Assembly (NCBI RefSeq): GCF_002386445.1
Contig: NZ_DGIR01000038.1
Coordinates: forward strand, 62,001 to 126,000
Reading direction: 5' to 3'
DNA: 64,000 nucleotides
From: Pseudomonas sp. UBA4617
GTDB lineage: Bacteria > Pseudomonadota > Gammaproteobacteria > Pseudomonadales > Pseudomonadaceae
Below the pieces are notes generated by a model. That model ran no database searches. It was not told the origin of the DNA and saw only the letters and a program-made list of their open reading frames with translations. Below, in pieces: positions 1-8,582 of this stretch. A program made the position numbers and the translations under genes. Position 1 is the first letter of the stretch. Every line of letters begins with the position of its first letter.

Positions 1-68
1 GCCGCGCGCTCGAAACCACCTTGTTCGATCACCGCCGCGAGGGCGGCCAGCAGTTTGTAGTCGAACAT
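1..68 (-). CDS. argP: LysR-type regulator ArgP, N-terminal fragment
   Basis: Only the first 22 codons lie in the window; the gene runs off the left edge on the minus strand. The peptide starts MFDYKLLAALAAVIEQGGF, the typical opening of the ArgP (IciA) helix-turn-helix domain. ArgP is a LysR-type activator that responds to arginine and lysine and in E. coli switches on the arginine exporter gene argO. The gene next door, transcribed away from it, is a LysE/ArgO-type exporter, so this is the classic divergent regulator-exporter pair. The roughly 100-bp gap between them should hold the shared control region. Identity rests on a short peptide plus context. Confidence 0.75.
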   Translation of the reverse strand, partial: MFDYKLLAALAAVIEQGGFERA

Positions 69-168
69 CGATTTTCCTAATGCCTGATCAGCGCTATTTG
101 TTTTTCTTATATAACCCGTTTGCGCACAATGGCCAGCATCTTTTCTCGACACTCCTGGAGATTTGGCC

Positions 169-768
169 ATGTGGCAGAGCTATCTCAACGGCATGCTGGT
201 GGCCTTCGGCCTGATCATGGCCATCGGCGCCCAGAACGCCTTCGTCCTCGCCCAGAGCCTGCGCCGCGAGCATCACCTGCCGGTGGCAGCGCTATGTATT
301 CTCTGTGACGCGGTCCTGGTGGCAGCCGGGGTGTTCGGCCTGGCCACCGTGCTGGCGCACAACCCGACCTTGCTGGCGGTCGCCCGTTGGGGCGGCGCGG
401 TATTCCTGATCTGGTACGGCACCAAGGCGTTGCGCAGCGCCTGCTCCCGGCAGAGCCTGCAGCATCAGCAGGGCCAAGGCGCACGCTCACGCCGCGCGGT
501 GCTGCTCAGCGCCCTGGCGGTGACCCTGCTGAACCCGCACGTGTATCTCGACACGGTGTTGCTGATCGGCTCGCTGGGGGCCCAGCAGAGCGCGCCTGGG
601 GCCTATGTGGCCGGGGCTGCCAGCGCCTCGCTGGTGTGGTTTTCGACCCTGGCGATTGGCGCAGCCTGGCTGGCGCCTTGGCTGGCACGGCCAGCGACCT
701 GGCGCATGCTGGACCTGATGGTCGCGGTCATGATGTTCGCGGTGGCGGCGCAGTTGGTCTTCAGCTGA
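169..768 (+). CDS. argO: LysE/ArgO-family amino-acid exporter
   Basis: Inner-membrane protein of 199 residues, the usual size of the LysE/ArgO family, which exports arginine or lysine. The family signature GAQNAF lies at residues 20-25 in the first membrane helix, and a second family motif, LLNPHVYLDT, lies near the middle. About five to six hydrophobic segments are visible. I chose the ATG at 169 because a GGAG lies 8 bases upstream (157-160); a TTG two codons earlier is possible but less likely. The divergent argP-like gene suggests LysR activation by basic amino acids. Arginine as substrate is inferred from the partner; the family also contains lysine and other amino-acid exporters. Confidence 0.75.
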   Translation: MWQSYLNGMLVAFGLIMAIGAQNAFVLAQSLRREHHLPVAALCILCDAVLVAAGVFGLATVLAHNPTLLAVARWGGAVFLIWYGTKALRSACSRQSLQHQQGQGARSRRAVLLSALAVTLLNPHVYLDTVLLIGSLGAQQSAPGAYVAGAASASLVWFSTLAIGAAWLAPWLARPATWRMLDLMVAVMMFAVAAQLVFS

Positions 769-1068
769 ACACCGGTTTTCCGCTTCGCAGCCCAGCGTGC
801 CGGGGCCGCGCGGCTCCCTTGGTGTGAGGCAGGCCGCGGGTACAGGGGTTTCCGTACACGCACCTGCCTGCAAACGACCACCACTGATCGCCAGCCGCCA
901 ACCGCTCTGGAACCTCTATTCCCTATCTTTGTTGCGTGGTTATGCGCCGGGCCCGGTGCTATGATCCAGCCCTTGCGTCGCAAAGAGTTCAATCTCGCTG
1001 ACGCTGATCGGGCCGCCCGTGATCGGCCTTGCGCAAACCGCAAACAGACCTGAATCAGGAGATCCACC
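769..1068 (+). other. Intergenic region argO-sodB
   Basis: This 300-bp gap has no convincing open frame or RNA gene. It must carry the sodB promoter. A TATGAT at 960-965 would make a good -10 element, but no good -35 sits 16-18 bases upstream, so I do not call a promoter. A clear AGGAGA ribosome-binding site lies at 1057-1062. I see no intrinsic terminator after argO. Confidence 0.5.
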
Positions 1069-1665
1069 ATGGCTTTTGAATTGCCGCCGCTGCCGTACGC
1101 CCACGATGCCCTGCAGCCGCACATCTCCAAGGAAACCCTGGAGTATCACCACGACAAGCACCACAACACCTATGTCGTGAACCTGAACAACCTGGTCCCA
1201 GGCACCGAATTCGAAGGCAAGACCCTGGAAGAGATCGTCAAGAGCTCTTCGGGCGGTATCTTCAACAACGCCGCTCAAGTCTGGAACCACACCTTCTACT
1301 GGAACTGCCTGTCGCCAAACGGCGGCGGCCAGCCGACCGGTGCCCTGGCTGACGCCATCAACGCCGCTTTCGGCTCCTTCGACAAGTTCAAGGAAGAGTT
1401 CACCAAGACGTCGGTTGGCACCTTCGGTTCCGGCTGGGGCTGGCTGGTGAAGAAGGCTGACGGTTCCCTGGCCCTGGCCAGCACCATCGGCGCCGGCTGC
1501 CCGCTGACCAGCGGCGACACCCCGCTGCTGACCTGCGACGTCTGGGAACACGCCTACTACATCGACTACCGCAACCTGCGTCCGAAGTACGTCGAGGCGT
1601 TCTGGAACCTGGTCAACTGGGCCTTCGTTGCCGAACAGTTCGAAGGCAAGACCTTCAAGGCCTGA
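1069..1665 (+). CDS. sodB: Superoxide dismutase, Fe type
   Basis: Cytoplasmic superoxide dismutase of 198 residues that converts superoxide to oxygen and hydrogen peroxide. The four metal ligands of the Fe/Mn family are at the expected places: His27, His74, Asp157 and His161 (in DVWEHAYY). The sequence is of the iron type found next to bifA in Pseudomonas. A good AGGAGA ribosome-binding site 6 bases before the ATG fixes the start. The gene appears monocistronic, ending in a strong hairpin terminator. In pseudomonads sodB is usually lowered under iron starvation through PrrF small RNAs; nothing in this sequence alone proves that here. Confidence 0.95.
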   Translation: MAFELPPLPYAHDALQPHISKETLEYHHDKHHNTYVVNLNNLVPGTEFEGKTLEEIVKSSSGGIFNNAAQVWNHTFYWNCLSPNGGGQPTGALADAINAAFGSFDKFKEEFTKTSVGTFGSGWGWLVKKADGSLALASTIGAGCPLTSGDTPLLTCDVWEHAYYIDYRNLRPKYVEAFWNLVNWAFVAEQFEGKTFKA

Positions 1666-1712
1666 GTCATTCAGCCTCGAGCAGGAAGCCCGGCCACCCC
1701 GGGCCTCTTGCC

Positions 1713-1751
1713 AAAAATCCGATGCCAGCCCCCTGGCATCGGATTTTTTTT
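1713..1751 (+). terminator. Intrinsic terminator of sodB
   Basis: A 16-bp perfect stem (1713-1728 with 1733-1748) closed by a CCCC loop, with the descending arm running into a T tract up to 1751. It lies 48 bases after the sodB stop. Confidence 0.95.
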
Positions 1752-1785
1752 CAGGGCATTTGCCCAGGGTCGGCGCGCAAGGCGT

Positions 1786-2000
1786 TCATGAGACGTATCG
1801 TTCAAGCCAGCCGAGGCTATCGGCAGTAGACCCCGCAGGCCGGTATTCACACCCGATCCACCCCGTATAGCCGCGCTGCTCCAGCGCCGTGAACAGTCCT
1901 GCAATGTCCATCTGCCCTGTCCCAGGCTGATGCCGCCCCGGGCAATCGGCCACCTGCACATGCACCGTGCGCTCTCGAAGAACTGCGCCAGCACATCGTC
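1786..2000 (-). pseudogene. Remnant of a hydroxypyruvate isomerase (Hyi) gene
   Basis: On the minus strand, 59 codons ending at 1786 read like the C-terminus of hydroxypyruvate isomerase: HVQVADCPGRHQPGTGQMD, then a segment with GYTGWIGCEYRPAG. Going upstream, the match moves into another frame near 1965, where NADDVLAQFFE is read, and then fades by about 2000-2030. The usual protein is about 260 residues, so roughly three quarters of the gene is missing and the rest is frameshifted. No start or ribosome-binding site fits. It sits between the sodB terminator and the bifA control region. I infer a decaying leftover of a glyoxylate-pathway gene. Family identity comes from the PGRHxPGTG and GCEY motifs. 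Confidence 0.7.
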
Positions 2001-2452
2001 CGCATTTCCGCAGTGCCAACTGTAAATAAGCTTTCCCCCGCCCTGCCCCGCAACAATTTGATAACGCTTTCATCCGCAGTGCCTGCCTGATGGCGGATGC
2101 TGTGCTCGTCTGCATGCGTAGCCGGGTATCACTTTGTATTGCGGGGGAGCCGCCGTTTCTCCAACGGCGTGGCAAACCTGGCCCGCTCCACAGGCCTTCT
2201 GCACGAAGAGTGTGCCACGCCTGTGGCAGCGGCCCTCGCCAGCAAAGCAACCCGCCCGCTTGTCACCTGCGCCCGCCCCGCAAAACGCTTGCTCAGCCCG
2301 CATACCGCGCTAACATCAAACCTTTGGAAGATTGCTACAGCGCATTCAAGTTGCGGGGTAAGGCAACCGATACACTGCTCATGGTCGGCCGGTAGTGTAT
2401 CGTCATCGTTGATGGCAAAATGATGCCATGCGCATGGATTAAGGAAACCCCA
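2001..2452 (+). other. Intergenic region before bifA
   Basis: Some 450 bases between the Hyi remnant and bifA with no supported gene. The open frames here have no ribosome-binding site and resemble nothing I know. The notable element is an inverted repeat at 2368-2402, listed separately. The bifA promoter must be here, but no textbook sigma-70 pair stands out. Confidence 0.4.
2368..2402. promoter_or_regulatory. Dyad in the bifA upstream region
   Basis: Nine-bp perfect inverted repeat, CGATACACT at 2368-2376 and AGTGTATCG at 2394-2402, separated by 17 bases. It ends 50 bases before the bifA start. It could be an operator for a dimeric regulator or a leader hairpin. No T tract follows, so it is not a terminator. 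Confidence 0.45.
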
Positions 2453-4507
2453 TTGAAGCTGGAATTGCGGAACAGCTTGTCGGTCAAGTTGCTCAGGGTC
2501 GTGCTGCTGTCGGCGCTGGTGGTCGGCGTCGTGCTCAGCTGTGCGCAAATCATCTACGACACCTACAAGACCCGCCAGGCCGTGAACAACGATGCCCAGC
2601 GCATCCTCGACATGTTCCGCGACCCTTCGACCCAGGCGGTGTACAGCCTCGACCGGGAAATGGGCATGCAAGTGATGGAAGGCCTGTTCCAGGATGAGTC
2701 GGTGCGCATGGCCTCCATCGGCCACCCCAACGAAACCATGCTGGCAGAAAAATCCCGTCCGCTGCGGGACACGACCATGCGCTGGCTGACCGACCTTATC
2801 CTCGGCCAGGAACGCACCTACACCACGCAACTGGTCGGCCGCGGCCCCTACAGCGAATACTACGGCGACCTGAACATCACCCTCGATACCTCGGCCTACG
2901 GCGAGGACTTCCTGATCAACGCCGTGATCATCTTCATTTCCGGCGTACTACGGGCCCTGGCCATGGGCATGGTGCTGTATCTGGTCTACCACTGGTTATT
3001 GACCAAGCCACTGTCGAAGATCATCGAGCACCTCACCCAGATCAACCCCGACCGCCCCAGCCAGCACCAGTTGCCACTGCTCAAGGGCCACGAAAAGAAC
3101 GAACTGGGCCTGTGGGTGAATACCGCCAACCAGTTGCTGGCCTCGATCGAGCGCAACACCCACTTGCGCCACGAGGCAGAAAACAGCCTGCAACGCATGG
3201 CCCAGTACGACTTTCTCACTGGCCTGCCCAACCGCCAGCAGCTGCAACAGCAGCTGGACAAGATCCTCATCGACGGCGGCCGCCTGCAACACCGGGTGGC
3301 GGTACTGTGCCTGGGGCTCGACGATTTCAAGGGCATCAACGAGCAATTCAGCTACCAGGTCGGTGACCAGCTGCTGCTGGCCCTGGCCGACCGCCTGCGC
3401 GCCCACAGTAGCCGCCTGGGTGCCCTGGCCCGGCTGGGCGGCGACCAGTTCGCCCTGGTGCAGGCCAATATCGAGCAACCCTACGAGGCGGCCGAACTGG
3501 CGCAAAGCATCCTCGATGACCTGGAAGTGCCGTTCGACCTCGACCACCACCGACAGATCCGACTGCGCGCCACCATCGGCATCACCCTGTTCCCGGAGGA
3601 CGGCGACAGCACCGAGAAACTGCTACAGAAAGCCGAACAGACCATGACCCTGGCCAAGGCCCGGTCGCGTAACCGCTACCAGTTTTATATCGCCAGCGTC
3701 GACAGCGAGATGCGTCGCCGCCGCGAGTTGGAAAAAGACCTGCGCGAAGCCCTGCCGCGCAACCAGTTGTACCTGGTGTACCAGCCGCAGGTCAGCTACC
3801 GCGACCACCGAGTGGTCGGTGTCGAGGCGTTGCTGCGCTGGCAGCACCCGGAACTGGGCATGGTACCGCCGGACCAGTTCATCCCCCTCGCCGAACAGAA
3901 CGGCAGCATCATCGCCATTGGCGAGTGGGTACTCGACCAGGCCTGCCGGCAACTGCGCGAATGGCATGACATGGGCTTCAGCGACCTGCGCATGGCAGTC
4001 AACCTGTCCACCGTGCAGTTGCACCACAACGAACTGCCGCGGGTGGTCAACAATCTGCTGCAGGCCTACCGCCTGCCCCCGCGCAGCCTGGAGCTGGAGG
4101 TGACCGAAACCGGCCTGATGGAAGACATCAGCACCGCCGCCCAGCACCTGCTGAGCCTACGCCGCTCCGGGGCGCTGATTGCCATCGACGACTTTGGCAC
4201 CGGCTACTCTTCGCTCAGTTACCTGAAATCGCTGCCGCTGGACAAGATCAAGATCGACAAGAGCTTCGTCCAGGACCTGCTGGACGACGATGACGACGCC
4301 ACCATCGTTCGCGCGATCATCCAGCTGGGCAAGAGCCTGGGCATGCAGGTGATCGCCGAAGGCGTGGAAACCGTCGAACAGGAAACGTATATAATTGCCC
4401 AGGGTTGCCACGAGGGCCAGGGCTACCACTACAGCAAGCCGTTGCCAGCCCGCGAGCTGACCAACTTCCTCAAACAGGCGCAGCGCAACCAGGTGTCGAT
4501 GACCTGA
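2453..4507 (+). CDS. bifA: c-di-GMP phosphodiesterase BifA (degenerate GGDEF + EAL)
   Basis: Inner-membrane enzyme that hydrolyses cyclic-di-GMP, lowering biofilm formation and favouring motility and dispersal. From a TTG start the protein has 684 residues: a first membrane helix at about 10-32, a periplasmic loop, a second helix at about 155-180, a HAMP-like linker, a GGDEF domain in which the motif reads GGDQF (residues 329-333), and an EAL domain with EAL at 458-460, DDFGTGYSS and a KIDKSF segment. GGDQF instead of GGDEF is the known BifA hallmark, fitting a phosphodiesterase rather than a cyclase. TTG at 2453 gives MKLELRNSLS and has AAGGAAA just upstream; in-frame ATGs at 2420 and 2423 are alternatives. 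The gene lies beside sodB as in P. aeruginosa. Confidence 0.92.
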   Translation: MKLELRNSLSVKLLRVVLLSALVVGVVLSCAQIIYDTYKTRQAVNNDAQRILDMFRDPSTQAVYSLDREMGMQVMEGLFQDESVRMASIGHPNETMLAEKSRPLRDTTMRWLTDLILGQERTYTTQLVGRGPYSEYYGDLNITLDTSAYGEDFLINAVIIFISGVLRALAMGMVLYLVYHWLLTKPLSKIIEHLTQINPDRPSQHQLPLLKGHEKNELGLWVNTANQLLASIERNTHLRHEAENSLQRMAQYDFLTGLPNRQQLQQQLDKILIDGGRLQHRVAVLCLGLDDFKGINEQFSYQVGDQLLLALADRLRAHSSRLGALARLGGDQFALVQANIEQPYEAAELAQSILDDLEVPFDLDHHRQIRLRATIGITLFPEDGDSTEKLLQKAEQTMTLAKARSRNRYQFYIASVDSEMRRRRELEKDLREALPRNQLYLVYQPQVSYRDHRVVGVEALLRWQHPELGMVPPDQFIPLAEQNGSIIAIGEWVLDQACRQLREWHDMGFSDLRMAVNLSTVQLHHNELPRVVNNLLQAYRLPPRSLELEVTETGLMEDISTAAQHLLSLRRSGALIAIDDFGTGYSSLSYLKSLPLDKIKIDKSFVQDLLDDDDDATIVRAIIQLGKSLGMQVIAEGVETVEQETYIIAQGCHEGQGYHYSKPLPARELTNFLKQAQRNQVSMT

Positions 4508-4569
4508 AGCACCCCAGCAGCCGCTGGGCGTAGCCGCCGCCAGCATAATTTGCATAGCGCCCCTTTACA

Positions 4570-4588
4570 GCAAATGCAAATCTTTCGC
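4570..4588 (+). promoter_or_regulatory. Possible Fur box upstream of the imelysin gene
   Basis: GCAAATGCAAATCTTTCGC matches the classic 19-bp Fur consensus at about 12 positions, with the conserved AATG and AAATC cores in place. It lies about 75 bases before the imelysin start. The P. aeruginosa homologue icmP is described as iron-regulated, which fits. Assignment is by eye only. Confidence 0.5.
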
Positions 4589-4663
4589 ATGATGTTGTCG
4601 TTTCGCGTGCCACGGCGCACGGTCTCCCCCTTGGTCCAACCACACGACGCAGGAAAACCAATA

Positions 4664-6001
<1,338 letters not shown>

Positions 6002-6024
6002 TCTGCTAACGGCGCTTCAACCAG

Positions 6025-6050
6025 ACGCCCGGCCTTGTGCCGGGCGTTTT
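6025..6050 (+). terminator. Intrinsic terminator after the imelysin gene
   Basis: Nine-bp stem ACGCCCGGC (6025-6033) with GCCGGGCGT (6039-6047), loop CTTGT, then TTTT. It lies about 24 bases after the stop codon and separates the imelysin gene from the unknown pair that follows. Confidence 0.85.
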
Positions 6051-6144
6051 CGTTTGCCCGGCAGGGGCAACGCTTCCCGCTGGCCCCTGGTTGGCTTGAC
6101 GCCCATGCTGGCGACCTTCATTGGAATCCCATACAGGAGGTACC

Positions 6145-6645
6145 GTGCTGCAGATTCTGGATGTGTGGGGGGAGGGCCGCATCGTGCAACGCATGAATGG
6201 GTACGACCTGGTTACCGGCTTCAACAACGCCTACAACCTGAACAAGGCTGGCCAACTCGTTTCCAACGGCCCCGACACTGGCAAGCGTATCCCCAACCTG
6301 ATCATCGTCTACGAATACGACGCACCCGATTTCCCGCTCGACTCCTACCAGATTCCGCATGTCACCCTGATGGGTGCCCCGATCACGCAGCATGTCGCCG
6401 AGGAGATGTGCCGGGTGGTTGCACGCCCCGGCAAGATCTACCTGTACGACCCCAACGAAGCCGACCGACGCAGGTTCGAGTCAGTCGCCTTCGCGCAGGG
6501 CCTGCAACTGCTGGGACGCTTTGCCCCCGCCAGACTCGAGCCCCCCTTCAACGAAATCACCTTGCTCGCGGCCTACGTCTATCGCGCCCCGAGCGGCCCG
6601 TTGCCACGACCGGACATCCACCAAGAGGAAATGCCCCATGGCTAG
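6145..6645 (+). CDS. Unknown protein with methyltransferase-like Rossmann features
   Basis: I do not recognise this 166-residue soluble protein. The start is GTG at 6145, just after a strong AGGAGG (6135-6140). The middle and C-terminus read like the second half of a class I methyltransferase fold: a strand plus helix in HVTLMGAPITQHVAEEMCRV, then RPGKIYLYDPNE, and a late strand EITLLAAYVY. The glycine-rich SAM loop is weak; the N-terminus has only LDVWGEGR. Some secreted polymorphic toxins carry such reduced methyltransferase-like domains, but no delivery domain or signal peptide is visible, so that link is speculation. The last 8 bases overlap the next gene, so the two are translationally coupled. 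The pair sits inside the imelysin locus. Confidence 0.75.
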   Translation: MLQILDVWGEGRIVQRMNGYDLVTGFNNAYNLNKAGQLVSNGPDTGKRIPNLIIVYEYDAPDFPLDSYQIPHVTLMGAPITQHVAEEMCRVVARPGKIYLYDPNEADRRRFESVAFAQGLQLLGRFAPARLEPPFNEITLLAAYVYRAPSGPLPRPDIHQEEMPHG

Positions 6646-7024
6646 CGTGACCTACCTGCGTTCCATCGCCAACAACACCCCCTACACCCTGACCCTGATC
6701 GACGGTGAAAACCGCAGCCATAGCCTGGCAATCGGCGCCCAGCACGTCTGGAATGGCTCGCTGGCCATCCCCTGGATCGGTAAATCGGAAGAAAACAACA
6801 AAGCCATGCGGCTGATCCTTGGCCCGGCTGCCAAGACCAGTATCTGGATCTTCCAGGATTACTGGGAACCCGCCCACAAGGATGCGATCAAGTTCCTCAG
6901 CGCCTCGGCGATGGATTACACCAGCCTGGAAATCGAAGAGGTGGCAGGTGACAATCGCCATGGCGGCAACAAGAACCTGATCGTCAGCCTGGTCAACCGG
7001 CAATTCGAGCTGTACATGGCCTGA
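6638..7024 (+). CDS. Unknown small protein, probably beta-rich
   Basis: Unrecognised 128-residue protein. ATG at 6638 has AGAGGAA 7 bases upstream, inside the 3' end of the preceding gene. There is no signal peptide or membrane helix. The N-terminus (SIANNTPYTLTLIDGENRS) alternates polar and hydrophobic residues as in a beta-sandwich and is rich in Asn and Thr. Trp-bearing segments follow (VWNGSLAIPWIG, IWIFQDYWEPAH), then a Gly/Asn-rich turn and a strand-like C-terminus. Overlap with the gene before makes a two-gene unit. Possible readings are a small binding or lectin-like protein or a partner/immunity protein of the first gene; none is proven. About 110 bases separate it from the di-heme oxidoreductase gene. 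Confidence 0.75.
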   Translation: MASVTYLRSIANNTPYTLTLIDGENRSHSLAIGAQHVWNGSLAIPWIGKSEENNKAMRLILGPAAKTSIWIFQDYWEPAHKDAIKFLSASAMDYTSLEIEEVAGDNRHGGNKNLIVSLVNRQFELYMA

Positions 7025-7135
7025 GCTGTTCCTGGTAGCGACGATTTCATCAGGCAAACGCAAATTGCTCTTATTCAAAGATCCTGGGCCTGCTAAGCTT
7101 GCACGCCGGTTTTTCGCTCACGCCCAGGATCCTCG

Positions 7136-8563
7136 ATGTCCTCGTCGCTGTTTCGACTCTCCCCCCTGCTGCTGGCCTTTGCCCTCGCCGCTTGTGACGA
7201 CGCGCCGCGTTTCACCCAGGCCGAGCCCGGCGAAGCGTTGTCGGCTGGCACGGCGACCGTGCAACGCAATGACCGCAACGCCTATTCCCTGCCCTCGGCC
7301 AACCTCTCGCCAGAGCGGCGCCTGGATTTCGCCGTGGGCAACAGTTTCTTTCGCAACCCTTGGGTGATCGCCCCGTCCACCACCACGGCACGTGACGGCC
7401 TGGGCCCATTGTTCAACACCAATGCCTGCCAGAACTGCCACGTGCGCGACGGCCGCGGCCACCCGCCAGAGCCGGGCGACAGCAACGCAGTGTCGATGCT
7501 GGTGCGCCTGTCGATCCCCGACCAGCCCTACCTGGCCAAGGTGGTCGAGCGCCTCGGCGTGGTGCCGGAGCCGGTCTATGGCACCCAGTTGCAGGACATG
7601 GCCATCCCCGGCGTGGCACCGGAAGGCAAGGTACGGGTCAGCTATACCCAGGAAACGCTGACGTTCAAGGATGGTTACCAGGTCGAGCTGCGCAAGCCGG
7701 CCCTGCAGATCACCCAGCTCGGCTATGGCGCGATGCACCCCGACACGCGTTTTTCGGCGCGGGTGGCGCCGCCGATGATCGGCCTGGGCCTGCTCGAAGC
7801 CATCCCCGAAGCCGACCTGCTGGCCAACGAAGACCCGGACGACCGCAACCACGACGGTATCCGCGGGCGCGCCAACCGGGTATGGGACGACGCCCTGGGC
7901 AAGACCGTGGTCGGCCGCTTCGGCTGGAAGGCCGGGCAGCCCAACGTCAACCAGCAGAACGTGCACGCCTTTGCCGGCGACATGGGCCTGACCACCACCC
8001 TGCAACCCAATGACGATTGCACGCCGGCCCAGGCCGCCTGCCTGGCCGCCCCCAACGGTGACGGTGCCGATGGCGAGAAGGAAGTCAGCGACAACATCCT
8101 GCGCCTGGTCACCTTCTACACCCGCAACCTGGCCGTGCCGGCGCGCCGTGACGTGGGCGCGCCAGAGGTACTGGCCGGCAAGAACCTGTTCTACCAGGCC
8201 GGCTGCCAGGGCTGCCACACACCGCAGTTCACCACGGCCGCCAATGCCACCGAGCCGGAGCTGGCCAACCAGCTGATTCGCCCCTACAGCGACCTGCTGC
8301 TGCATGACATGGGCCCGGGCCTGGCTGACGAACGCACCGAATTCGCCGCCAACGGCCAGGACTGGCGTACCCCGCCATTGTGGGGTATCGGCCTGAGCGA
8401 AACGGTCAGCGGCCACAGCCAGTTCCTGCACGATGGCCGCGCCCGCAACCTGCTCGAAGCCGTGCTCTGGCACGGCGGCGAAGCAGAGGCAGCGCGCAAT
8501 GTCGTGCTTACTTTCGATGCCGGGCAGCGCGCCGCGTTGCTGGCTTTCCTGAACTCACTTTGA
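7136..8563 (+). CDS. Di-heme oxidoreductase lipoprotein (DUF1111 / thiol-oxidoreductase-like)
   Basis: Exported di-heme protein of 475 residues. A signal peptide with lipobox LAAC gives lipid-bearing Cys20. Two c-type heme sites are visible: CQNCH at residues 98-102 and CQGCH at 357-361, as in the di-heme oxidoreductase family distantly related to cytochrome c peroxidases and MauG. The acceptor is unknown. Flanking imelysin genes and a DUF1513 gene form a conserved neighbourhood linked to iron; a role in periplasmic iron redox chemistry is inference. The next gene starts 20 bases after its stop, so the three genes 7136-10747 probably form an operon. The ATG at 7136 has a modest AGGA upstream. 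Confidence 0.85.
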   Translation: MSSSLFRLSPLLLAFALAACDDAPRFTQAEPGEALSAGTATVQRNDRNAYSLPSANLSPERRLDFAVGNSFFRNPWVIAPSTTTARDGLGPLFNTNACQNCHVRDGRGHPPEPGDSNAVSMLVRLSIPDQPYLAKVVERLGVVPEPVYGTQLQDMAIPGVAPEGKVRVSYTQETLTFKDGYQVELRKPALQITQLGYGAMHPDTRFSARVAPPMIGLGLLEAIPEADLLANEDPDDRNHDGIRGRANRVWDDALGKTVVGRFGWKAGQPNVNQQNVHAFAGDMGLTTTLQPNDDCTPAQAACLAAPNGDGADGEKEVSDNILRLVTFYTRNLAVPARRDVGAPEVLAGKNLFYQAGCQGCHTPQFTTAANATEPELANQLIRPYSDLLLHDMGPGLADERTEFAANGQDWRTPPLWGIGLSETVSGHSQFLHDGRARNLLEAVLWHGGEAEAARNVVLTFDAGQRAALLAFLNSL

Positions 8564-8582
8564 AACGCGCATAGGAGCCGGC

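Noticed and set aside
1786..2250. A 154-codon gene on the minus strand
   Set aside because: Only its last 59 codons are protein-like, and the upstream match is in another frame, so this is a remnant, not a gene.
7050..7080. Second Fur-like box before the di-heme oxidoreductase gene
   Set aside because: Fewer than half of the consensus positions match, so I do not call it.
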